Source of the DNA: Bradyrhizobium sp. MOS002
GTDB taxonomy: Bacteria; Pseudomonadota; Alphaproteobacteria; Rhizobiales; Xanthobacteraceae
Direction of reading: 5' to 3'
Assembly (NCBI RefSeq): GCF_003020115.1
Contig: NZ_PYFX01000014.1
Span: forward strand, 62,001 to 126,000
DNA: 64,000 nucleotides
Every line of letters begins with the position of its first letter. The stretch's first letter is position 1. A program made the position numbers and the translations under genes. The notes beneath the pieces are model-generated. The model was not told the DNA's origin. It saw only the letters and a list, made by a program, of their open reading frames with translations, and did not search any database. Shown here piece by piece: positions 18,052 to 25,340 of this stretch.

Positions 18052-19553
18052 TGGACAATCTATTGCGGCGGGGAACGGACGCTCTTCAGGACGAACTGGC
18101 GGAGCTTTTGAAGCAGTTCAACAAAAAAGACAGAGCGGCACAGGAGCCGCGACCTCCGAGCAAACTTCGTCCGAAGGCGGAGACCGTAACAAAGTCGCTA
18201 CTCGATCTCGCCAAGGCGAAACTGCCGACCCTGTGGTCCCGAAGGCCAGTGGGCAAGGAAGAGGATCCGGCGGGTGATTGGCAGACCCCCGCGCGGCGAG
18301 GCTTCCTGGTCGTCTTTCTGACCTTCGGGGTATTTGGCGGCTGGACCGCCCTCGCATCGATCGACGGTGCCGTGGTGGCTCCCGGCTCTGTCGTTGTCGA
18401 GAGCGACCGCAAGGTGGTGCAGCATCTCGAGGGTGGAATCGTCCAGGACCTGTTGGTCAAAGGCGATTCTCATGTCACGGAAGGTGAGGTCCTGTTGCGG
18501 CTTGATCCGACACAGGAGCGGGCCAGGGAAGAGATCGCTCGCTCGGCGGTTTACTCGGCAGTTGCCGAGGAGGCTCGCCTGCAGGCGGAAGCCGAAGGAA
18601 AGGACAGCATCGCGTTTCCAACCGAGCTGCTCCAAAAGAGGTCCGATCCGAGCGCGATACGCGCAATGGGTGACCAGAAGCGGCGCTTCGATGAACGTCG
18701 CGCTGCGCGAAAGATCGAGATCTCTATCCTCGAGGAACGTGTCGCGCAGGCGCAGCGGCAGATCCAGGGGAATATCGCGCAGAACAAGGGCGCACGCGCG
18801 CAGTTCGACAGTGTCAGCCAGGAGTACACCAAGCTCAAGCCGCTCGTAGATCAGGGGATCGTTGCGTTCGCGCGCGTCGCCACGCTGGAGCGCTCCAGAG
18901 CGGATCTTGAAGGAAAGATTGGCGCATATGAAGCGGATATCGCTCGCTATGGCCGCATCATAGACGAGTCGCGGCTCCAGATCGATCAGGTCGGGCAGAA
19001 GGTGCTGGAAGAAGCGACCGGCAAGCTTGCCGACACGCGAGCCCAGCTTGCCGATGCACGTGAGAAGCTGCGCGTCGCGGCCGATGTCCTGGCCCGGCTG
19101 GAGGTACGCGCACCGCGATCGGGGCGGATCGTGAACCTCAAGCTTCACACGATCGGTGCCGTGATCAAGGCCGGCGACGTGCTGATGGAGATCGTGCCGG
19201 ACAACGACGTTCTCGTGGTGGCCGCGAGGGTGTCGGCGCTTGATATCAATCACGTTCAGATCGGCCTTCCGACGGAGGTGCGCCTTCCCTCGTTCAAGGC
19301 GCGCTCGACCCCGATCGCTGTCGGCGAGGTTCTTTCGATCTCGGCCGATGCCACGCGTGACGAGGTCACCCATCAGCCCTATTACGAGGTGAAAGTCTCC
19401 GTGCAAGTGACGCAATTCCCCGACAAAGTCCGCGAGAAGCTCAAGCCCGGCATGATGGCCGACGTCCTGATCGCAACCGGAGAACGCACAATTCTCGCTT
19501 ATCTCACCCAGCCGATCACGGACGCGATCCGGCGCGGGATGCGGGAGAGCTGA
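18051..19553 (+). CDS. HlyD-family type I secretion membrane-fusion protein (PrtE/PrsE-like)
   Basis: Periplasmic adaptor (500 residues) linking the ABC transporter to the outer membrane channel. A cytoplasmic N-terminus of about 85 residues is longer than usual. It is followed by one membrane helix (GFLVVFLTFGVFGGWTALAS), the lipoyl half-motif GAVVAPGSVVVESDRKVVQH, LEGGIVQDLLVKGDSHVTEG, a long alpha-hairpin (EISILEERVAQAQRQIQGNI) and the second lipoyl half (RAPRSGRIVNLKLHTIGAVI). It ends with the beta-barrel segment KLKPGMMADVLIATGERTIL. The start ATG shares one base with the exporter stop codon. No TolC-like gene is in the window. Confidence 0.92.
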   Translation: MDNLLRRGTDALQDELAELLKQFNKKDRAAQEPRPPSKLRPKAETVTKSLLDLAKAKLPTLWSRRPVGKEEDPAGDWQTPARRGFLVVFLTFGVFGGWTALASIDGAVVAPGSVVVESDRKVVQHLEGGIVQDLLVKGDSHVTEGEVLLRLDPTQERAREEIARSAVYSAVAEEARLQAEAEGKDSIAFPTELLQKRSDPSAIRAMGDQKRRFDERRAARKIEISILEERVAQAQRQIQGNIAQNKGARAQFDSVSQEYTKLKPLVDQGIVAFARVATLERSRADLEGKIGAYEADIARYGRIIDESRLQIDQVGQKVLEEATGKLADTRAQLADAREKLRVAADVLARLEVRAPRSGRIVNLKLHTIGAVIKAGDVLMEIVPDNDVLVVAARVSALDINHVQIGLPTEVRLPSFKARSTPIAVGEVLSISADATRDEVTHQPYYEVKVSVQVTQFPDKVREKLKPGMMADVLIATGERTILAYLTQPITDAIRRGMRES

Positions 19554-19641
19554 TTAGCCGACCGGCCCGCGCAAGGGCGCTGGGTTCAGAGTGCCACGCT
19601 ACAACGCCAACGCTCGTTGTGGGGGAAGTGCTCGAACCCGG

Positions 19642-20337
19642 CTATCGCTTCGCGCAGGCCATGACGACGCGACCGGCGCCCGCGTCGTCCAAGACCACGC
19701 TGACATTTTCGTAAGCGCCGTTGCGTTCGAGCAGGGTGGCCACCTGTCGATCCTGGCCGCGGCCCACCTCGAACAACAGCAGTCCTCCCGGCCGCAAGTA
19801 GCGAGGTGCGTCCTTTGTAACGCGCATATGGATGCTCAGTCCGTAGGGCCCGGCGGCGAATGCCTCCCGCGGCTCGTCCGTGAGCAGAGAGGCGCGAGGG
19901 CCTTTGAGCCGAGCTTCCGAGATATAGGGTGGGTTGCAGACGATCAAATCGATGGTTTGCTCGAGTTGCAGGCCTGCGAGAGCTTCGAACAGATCACCCT
20001 GGAGCACCATGATGGAGGATTCGGCACCCTGGCTCGCGGCATTGCGTCGCGCGAGCTCGACACATCCATCAGTCAGGTCGCTCGCCCAGACGCGAGCGTC
20101 GGGAATATTGCGCAAGATCGCGCATGCAAGATTGCCGGCACCGCAGCACATGTCGACGATCCGCGCCGAGGGGAGTTGTGCTCGGCGCAGCGCCTCAACC
20201 GCGGTCCAGCCAAGCAACTCGGTCTCCGGCCGGGGCACTAGTGCGCCTGGAGCAACCTGCAGTTCGATTCCCATGAATTGGGTACACCCTCGCTCGTAAG
20301 CCCGGGCTACATCGATCGTCTCGCTCATCGCATTCAC
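19642..20337 (-). CDS. PrmC/HemK-like glutamine N5-methyltransferase, short form
   Basis: SAM-dependent methyltransferase of 231 residues with LVPRPETELLGWTAVEALRR, the SAM motif RIVDMCCGAGNLACAI and the catalytic DLIVCNPPYISE. These are the hallmarks of the PrmC/HemK family, which methylates glutamine side chains of release factors or ribosomal protein L3. True PrmC has an extra N-terminal helical domain of about 70 residues that is missing here, so the substrate is probably different. It follows the VasI-like gene by 52 bp and may be the last gene of that unit. Start is 20337 or the ATG three codons later. Confidence 0.8.
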   Translation of the reverse strand: MNAMSETIDVARAYERGCTQFMGIELQVAPGALVPRPETELLGWTAVEALRRAQLPSARIVDMCCGAGNLACAILRNIPDARVWASDLTDGCVELARRNAASQGAESSIMVLQGDLFEALAGLQLEQTIDLIVCNPPYISEARLKGPRASLLTDEPREAFAAGPYGLSIHMRVTKDAPRYLRPGGLLLFEVGRGQDRQVATLLERNGAYENVSVVLDDAGAGRVVMACAKR

Positions 20338-20389
20338 ACCTCACGGGTGACGTCTTCCCTGTCGGCCGTTCAGTCCGTCTTCTGGCTAT

Positions 20390-21007
20390 TCAGCTGGGCG
20401 CCCGGGTGCAGACCTTTGCAAGCCGCCGGCGAACGGCGTCCAGGCCTGTCATTTCAAATGTTTCCTCGTAGGGCGCATCCGTTCCAGCATACACTTTGGT
20501 CAGAAGCCGGCCTCCGTCTGGCATCGAGCTCATGAAACGGGCGGCGTCGCCCGGAAAGGCGAGACTTCGTCCGCCACCAACAACCCTCCATCGCTGATCG
20601 ACAGGCGGTTGATCATTGATCTGGAATACGACCCTGATGTCGGTGCCTGGAGGTTTGGTCCAGGAACTCGCCGGGGAGAGCAACACCTCAGTCCGATTGG
20701 CGCGACAATAAAAGGCCAACGACGAGGGTCCATCCTTCGCGCCGGCTCGCGCGGTGGTCCGGGCGACGATCTGCGGCTTGTGGTCCACGGGTGACGTCGT
20801 TTCGCTCAAAATCCAGTTCGGACTTTGCGCCGGAGCTTGGAAGGATTGCTCAGGTGCTTCCCCAACCTGCTCGTCGACGCATGTCATGTGCTCCATTCCC
20901 TGAAACTGCGCACATGCCCTCGAACGATTTGGCGTGTCGTCAGCTAAAGCGCAGCTTAGATGACCGATCCCCGCAAGCAACGAGGCAAGGGTACCGGCTC
21001 GCCTCAT
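20390..21007 (-). CDS. VasI/TagO-like periplasmic protein
   Basis: The ATG at 21007 gives a signal peptide (MRRAGTLASLLAGIGHLSCA) and overlaps the upstream stop codon by four bases; the frame is open further upstream over the TAXI gene. The mature part has WILSETTSPVDHKPQIVART, SLAFYCRANRTEVLLSPASS, VVFQINDQPPVDQRW and ETFEMTGLDAVRRRLAKVC. This order (W-x-SPxD, C-x-N-x-T, R/I-D/N-D-x-P, GLxxAxxxLxxxC) is that of VasI/TagO proteins associated with type VI secretion. No type VI structural gene is in the window, so it is an orphan with an unknown role. Confidence 0.65.
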   Translation of the reverse strand: MRRAGTLASLLAGIGHLSCALADDTPNRSRACAQFQGMEHMTCVDEQVGEAPEQSFQAPAQSPNWILSETTSPVDHKPQIVARTTARAGAKDGPSSLAFYCRANRTEVLLSPASSWTKPPGTDIRVVFQINDQPPVDQRWRVVGGGRSLAFPGDAARFMSSMPDGGRLLTKVYAGTDAPYEETFEMTGLDAVRRRLAKVCTRAPS

Positions 21008-22026
21008 CTCGATAATCCGACTGTCGCACTGGGCGAGCGATCGAGCCATTCCTGCGCCGGACCAAACCGGGCCAAAGTGGGGACGCTGGCGCGGAGATTC
21101 ACGTCCTTCCATTTTGTATCGAAGCCGGCGGATTGCAACCGGTCAAGCCGTCCGAACAGGTGATCAACAAAGCGCACCATGCGCCGATAGCGATCAGTCT
21201 GCGGCTGCCAGTTGTAGGCAGCAAGAATCGTCGGAACGGCAATGGTCGCGACCCGCTTGCCGGCTGGCAGGAGGTTTGGATAGTCTTTTGATTCGAGGAA
21301 CGACGGAAGATAATAGTCTTCAAATCGCTGGTCGTAATCGATTGCCAGGAACTTGAAGCCATCATCCCAACGTCCTTTCAAGAAGGCGTCGACCGGCTTC
21401 GATGTAATGAAGACAACCGCCGCGATTTCGCCGCTCTTCATCTGCTGCAATGCGACCTGGTGGGGAATGAACATCTTTTCGACGTTCAGTCCCAGTCGGC
21501 TGAAGATCAGCGGACCAGAATATGCGGCTGCCGTACCCTGGGTGTTGAAATTGACCTTCTTTCCCTTGAGGTCTTCAAGTGAATCGATCTCGGGACGCAC
21601 GAAGACGTGCAACTCGGCAGGAAAGAGATTGAGAACATAGACGATGCGGTTTTCGATGGACGGAACCTGGGCCTTGTACTCGTCAAGGGCATCCATGTTG
21701 ATGATCGCGGCATCAACGCCCTTAAGATAGAGCAGAGAATTGACGTTCTCGGTCGCACCCGTCGTCACGATCGGAATGACGTGAAGCTTGTCCTCTTCGT
21801 TGGCGACGCGTGCGATCTCTGCGGCGAGCCGAAGCGGCGCGCCCTCGATAAGTCCTCCCGCGAGCCCCACTGTCCATGCGTTGATCCGTTCCTTTGCGGT
21901 CGTATCAGCTTTCCGAGGCGCGGTCGGCGCCGGCGCGTCGCGCGGCGGACGAGATTGGGCATTGGCACCAAGCTGCAGGCCTATCAGTGCCAATGCGACC
22001 GTGAACGCGAGCTTGCTCGATGACAT
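21004..22026 (-). CDS. TAXI-family TRAP-type solute-binding protein
   Basis: 340 residues from the ATG at 22026 with the signal peptide KLAFTVALALIGLQLGANAQ. The rest follows TAXI proteins: NAWTVGLAGGLIEGAPLRLA, VIPIVTTGATENVNSLLYLK, GVDAAIINMDALDEY, LHVFVRPEIDSLEDLKGKKV and FNTQGTAAAYSGPLIFSRLG. TAXI proteins bind small carboxylates or amino acids for TRAP transporters. No TRAP membrane subunit follows, so it may act in sensing instead. The larger frame from 22563 is a high-GC extension over the neighbouring gene and is not used. Its stop overlaps the VasI-like start. Confidence 0.85.
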   Translation of the reverse strand: MSSSKLAFTVALALIGLQLGANAQSRPPRDAPAPTAPRKADTTAKERINAWTVGLAGGLIEGAPLRLAAEIARVANEEDKLHVIPIVTTGATENVNSLLYLKGVDAAIINMDALDEYKAQVPSIENRIVYVLNLFPAELHVFVRPEIDSLEDLKGKKVNFNTQGTAAAYSGPLIFSRLGLNVEKMFIPHQVALQQMKSGEIAAVVFITSKPVDAFLKGRWDDGFKFLAIDYDQRFEDYYLPSFLESKDYPNLLPAGKRVATIAVPTILAAYNWQPQTDRYRRMVRFVDHLFGRLDRLQSAGFDTKWKDVNLRASVPTLARFGPAQEWLDRSPSATVGLSR

Positions 22027-22072
22027 GGACCTCTCCACTCTGTGGTCTGGCTTCCGGAGTTCGCTCCAGCAG

Positions 22073-24448
22073 CTATTTGAGCCCCTTGACCCGTCCTTCT
22101 GCATCTCGAATGCCGCCAGCCTGGGCTCGTTCGTACAGCTCGCGCGCCTTCGCGGAATCGCCGGCGACGCCGCGAGCGTCCCAAGATTGCAGCACGTCAG
22201 GATCGTAAGTTTCGGCCAGCATAAAGGCTGCTTGTGCGCTGCCATGTCCAAGGACGTATTCCAGCAAGCCGCGGGCGCCGGTGATGTCGGCCTGCCGCAA
22301 CAATGCGCTGGCGCGCGCGAGCAGTCGATCGTCGTTCGGAAGCGGGCGCGGTGCTCCGCTCTCGGCGACCTGTCGCTCCACCGAAGCCATGGACTTCGAG
22401 TCGGCTCCAGGCAGGGCAGTCTGCTTTGTGATCTGCGCGCTCTGTGGCGTCGGGGCGGAGGCTGAAGTCGCGGGCGAAGGCGAGGCGGCAGGGTCGAGGC
22501 TGCTCTGGCCCGGTGCGCGGCCGGTGGGCTCACGCGAGGGCGCCGCCACAACCGTGGAAGCATTCCATGCGGCCAGATGATCTCGGGCGGATGCCAATGT
22601 TGGGAGCATTGCCGCGTCGGTGCCCGGTTGCTCCTTTTCGCGGTTGCTTGCGGTCTTTGCGGCGGCCTCGGCGGCTCGTGCAGCCTCTGACGTTTCAGCC
22701 CGCGCCAGGTCGCGTTGATCCTTCAGCGACGCCGCCTCGCGCGCGAGAGCGTCCGCGCGGCCGCGCTGCTGTTCGAGCTCTCGTTTCAGTGCCAGTATTT
22801 GCTCGGCGTCTGCAGCTTGGGACGCAGTCAGCTCAGAACTCGCGGCTTGCGCCGCACGGAGTTCAGCCTGAAGGGACTGCAGCCGGCGGTCCCCGCTCTC
22901 AGCCCTGTCTCGCTGCTTCTCAAACTCTCGTTTCAGCGCCAATTGCTGCTCGGCGTCTGCAGCTCGGGCGGCAGCCAACTCAGAGCTCGCGGTTTGCGCT
23001 GCCCGGAGTCCGGCCTGAAGGGGCTGCAGCTGGCGGTCGGCGTTTTCAGCGCTGTTCCGCTGCTTCTCGAGCTCTCGCTTCAGTGACAGTATTTGCTCGG
23101 CGTCTGCAGCTCGGGCGGCAGCCAACTCAGAGCTCGCCGTTTGCGCTGCCCGGAGTCCGGCCTGAAGGGGTTGCAGTTGGCGGTCGGCGTTCTCAGCGCT
23201 GTTCCGCTGCTTCTCGAGCTCTCGCTTCAGTGCCAGTACTTGCTCGGCGTCTGCGGCTCGGGCGGCAGCCAACTCAGAGCTCGCGGTTTGCGCTGCAAGG
23301 AGGTCAGCCTGAAGAGACTGCAGCCGGCGGTCCGCGGTCTCAGCAGCGTCCCGCTGCTTCTCGAGCTCGCGTGTCAGCGCCAGCTTTTGATCGACATCTG
23401 CAGCGCCGACCGTCGCGGTGTCAGAGGCCGCATTCCGAAGGGTACCGAGTTCGGCAATCAGGGCTTCTGTCTTGTCCTGCTCCTGCTTTAGTTCGCGCTC
23501 GAGAGCCTGCCTCTGTGCGGCCTCCGCCGCAGCAGACTTCGTGGCTTCGGATGCTTCGGTGCGCGAAGCATCAAGGCTCGAGCGAAGCGAGGCAAGCTCG
23601 AGAGCAAAGCGTTTAGCCCCATTTCGCCGGTCGACTGGACGTCCTTGCTTCGGCTCGGATTCGGCCGCCTGCATAGCCTTTGAAGCCGCAACCCTTGCAA
23701 CCTCGAGCTCCGCCTTCAAGAAGGAGATCTCACGTGAGAGATTATCGGTCTTTTCCCGCTCTCGTTCAAGCGCCTGCGTTTGCTGAATCCCAATCTCCAT
23801 GGCGCGGACAGTGTGCGTCTGGGTCTGCCGCGCCACCTCGATCTCCACGCGAGCCGCAGACAATTCGCGCGCAAGCTTGTTCGCTCGTTGCCGCTCCTTG
23901 TCCAGCAACAGGTTCTGGTTGAGCCGTTCTGCCTCGGAGGCCGCTTGAGCAGTATTTGGCACCGGGGGCGGCGTAGACGTCATTTCCTGCGCAGGGGCAT
24001 CGGCAGCCGCACGGGGCTGCTCGGTCCTCGCTCCGCGCGATCCGGCCGCCGCGGGCCTGCTTCCAGCCGGCTGTGTCGCGGCGGGTCGCGCCTCGTCCGC
24101 GCGTTGGACGAGCCTCAGCCTTTGTTTGGTCCGGTCGATCTGCTCTGGTCCGCGCGAGCATCTGCATTGATCGAGCATCGCCGGATTGCCATAGGAGATG
24201 CCACGATCGCCGTCCTCCTGGGGTTTGGCATCGGCAGATCCGGTCAGAACCGGCATAAAGAAAGTGATCAGGACCACCATGAGCCGGCTGGCTCTGTCGC
24301 TTGCGCGCGAGCCGTCAGCGATGTCGAACAATCCGAGTCCGCGGAACGGAAATTTCCGCTGCCTGGGCGGGGGCGCAGCTATGGTGGTCCGCGCGACGGC
24401 TGTTCCTTTCGACAGATCGAATCCGTGTATCCGCATTGCGACGCCCAA
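22073..24448 (-). CDS. Large coiled-coil protein with 49-residue tandem repeats and a SEL1-like C-terminus
   Basis: About 791 residues. A basic, Pro-rich start and a hydrophobic segment near residue 57 (RLMVVLITFFMPVLTGSADA) suggest an N-terminal anchor or late signal peptide. Residues 160-620 are heptad-type coiled coil, and about five units of 49 residues (seven heptads) repeat there, each with SSELAAARAADAEQ, LALKRELEKQR and AENADRQLQPLQA. After a Pro/Ser/Ala linker, the last 100 residues (DDRLLARASALLRQADITGA, ARGLLEYVLGHGSAQAAFML, ARELYERAQAGGI) are TPR/SEL1-like. Start may be 24448 or the ATG at 24436. It is first of a four-gene unit with the TAXI, VasI-like and PrmC-like genes. Probable cell-envelope scaffold; this is inferred. 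Confidence 0.75.
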   Translation of the reverse strand: MGVAMRIHGFDLSKGTAVARTTIAAPPPRQRKFPFRGLGLFDIADGSRASDRASRLMVVLITFFMPVLTGSADAKPQEDGDRGISYGNPAMLDQCRCSRGPEQIDRTKQRLRLVQRADEARPAATQPAGSRPAAAGSRGARTEQPRAAADAPAQEMTSTPPPVPNTAQAASEAERLNQNLLLDKERQRANKLARELSAARVEIEVARQTQTHTVRAMEIGIQQTQALEREREKTDNLSREISFLKAELEVARVAASKAMQAAESEPKQGRPVDRRNGAKRFALELASLRSSLDASRTEASEATKSAAAEAAQRQALERELKQEQDKTEALIAELGTLRNAASDTATVGAADVDQKLALTRELEKQRDAAETADRRLQSLQADLLAAQTASSELAAARAADAEQVLALKRELEKQRNSAENADRQLQPLQAGLRAAQTASSELAAARAADAEQILSLKRELEKQRNSAENADRQLQPLQAGLRAAQTASSELAAARAADAEQQLALKREFEKQRDRAESGDRRLQSLQAELRAAQAASSELTASQAADAEQILALKRELEQQRGRADALAREAASLKDQRDLARAETSEAARAAEAAAKTASNREKEQPGTDAAMLPTLASARDHLAAWNASTVVAAPSREPTGRAPGQSSLDPAASPSPATSASAPTPQSAQITKQTALPGADSKSMASVERQVAESGAPRPLPNDDRLLARASALLRQADITGARGLLEYVLGHGSAQAAFMLAETYDPDVLQSWDARGVAGDSAKARELYERAQAGGIRDAEGRVKGLK
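22804..23400 (-). repeat. 147-bp tandem repeat inside the coiled-coil gene
   Basis: The string CGGCGTCTGC (or a variant) recurs at 22804, 22951, 23098, 23245 and 23392, exactly 147 bp apart. The two central units are nearly identical, the outer ones more diverged. 147 bp is 49 codons or seven heptads, so unit gain or loss keeps the coiled coil in phase. Confidence 0.9.
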
Positions 24449-24678
24449 CTGCTTGGTAGGGTTCTTGATGCTTGGTAGCGATCATGGCATGTCGTTTATG
24501 ACGGCGCTTTCATCCATGCGATGTCGATGTCGCAGTTGCGGTAGCCAAAATGGAGTAGTGCGCCGACGATGGCAATTAAGTATATCGGACGGACCTTTGC
24601 CCCAAGCTGCTTGCCCCTACGCTTGCGCTTAATTAGCGTGCGAGACCACGCTTCATCACACAACCAGGAAGCACGGTC

Positions 24679-25215
24679 ATGAGCAGATCATTTGCCATTT
24701 TTGCCAGCGTGGCGGCTGTCGGACTGGTTCTCATTAGCGGCGTCGAAAGCCGCGGTTCTGCGCCATCCACCCTCTCCACCAAAAATCCCAGCACCACCGC
24801 CAGGAACGCAAATGCCAAGATGGGTGTTGCGACACCCCGGAAGCAGCCGCCGCATAGACTTGTCATCCATGTCGACGTCAACGATCCGGCCGTCATGAAT
24901 CTCGCTCTCAACAACGTCAGCAACGTCGTTCAGCACTACGGGGACCTCAGTCAAAAAGTCGAAGTCGAAGTCGTCGCATACGGGCCAGGACTGCACATGC
25001 TGCGAGACGATACCTCGCCCGTGAAGGGGCGCATCAAGATGATGACCGAAACAACGCCCGAGCTCACGTTCTCGGCCTGCGGAAATACGCGAGAAAACAT
25101 GACGAAAAATGAGGGCAAAGAAGTGCCTCTCATCACGCAAGCGAAGATCACCAAATCCGGGGTCGTTCGCCTGATGGAGCTTCAGGAGCAAGGCTGGAGC
25201 TACCTGCGGCCCTGA
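24679..25215 (+). CDS. Exported DsrE-family protein
   Basis: 178 residues. The N-terminus is a signal peptide (MSRSFAIFASVAAVGLVLIS), then a Ser/Thr/Asn linker and a DsrE-like domain: RLVIHVDVNDPAVMNLALNN, VEVEVVAYGPGLHMLRDD, LTFSACGNTRENM and GVVRLMELQEQGWSYLRP. One conserved cysteine (FSACGNT) is at the position used in this fold. Periplasmic members of the family are thought to take part in sulfur or thiol chemistry, but this subgroup is uncharacterised. It is divergent from the coiled-coil gene and convergent with the NRPS-like gene. Confidence 0.85.
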   Translation: MSRSFAIFASVAAVGLVLISGVESRGSAPSTLSTKNPSTTARNANAKMGVATPRKQPPHRLVIHVDVNDPAVMNLALNNVSNVVQHYGDLSQKVEVEVVAYGPGLHMLRDDTSPVKGRIKMMTETTPELTFSACGNTRENMTKNEGKEVPLITQAKITKSGVVRLMELQEQGWSYLRP

Positions 25216-25244
25216 TGATCGTATGCGGCACGCCCAAGCGCGAG

Positions 25245-25279
25245 ACGGCGGGGGCAAGCCTATGAGCCGGACCCGCCGT
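25245..25279. terminator. Probable bidirectional terminator hairpin
   Basis: ACGGCGGG (25245-25252) pairs with CCCGCCGT (25272-25279) between the convergent DsrE-like and NRPS-like genes. The loop is long (19 nt) and no T-run follows, so this is a moderate call. Confidence 0.4.
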
Positions 25280-25340
25280 GATCTCTCTCTGCTGTCCTGT
25301 GGTAGGCAGGACTGACCACTCAAACGCATTGTGTTGTGGA

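Noticed and set aside
21004..22563. 519-residue version of the TAXI protein
   Set aside because: The first 180 residues are Arg/Pro/Cys-rich and lie over the end of the coiled-coil gene; the signal peptide at 22026 is the real start.
22444..23616. 390-residue plus-strand frame antisense to the coiled-coil gene
   Set aside because: It is the mirror of the 147-bp repeats; its Arg/Gln/Pro/Ser-rich translation has no family feature, while the minus-strand heptads are clear.
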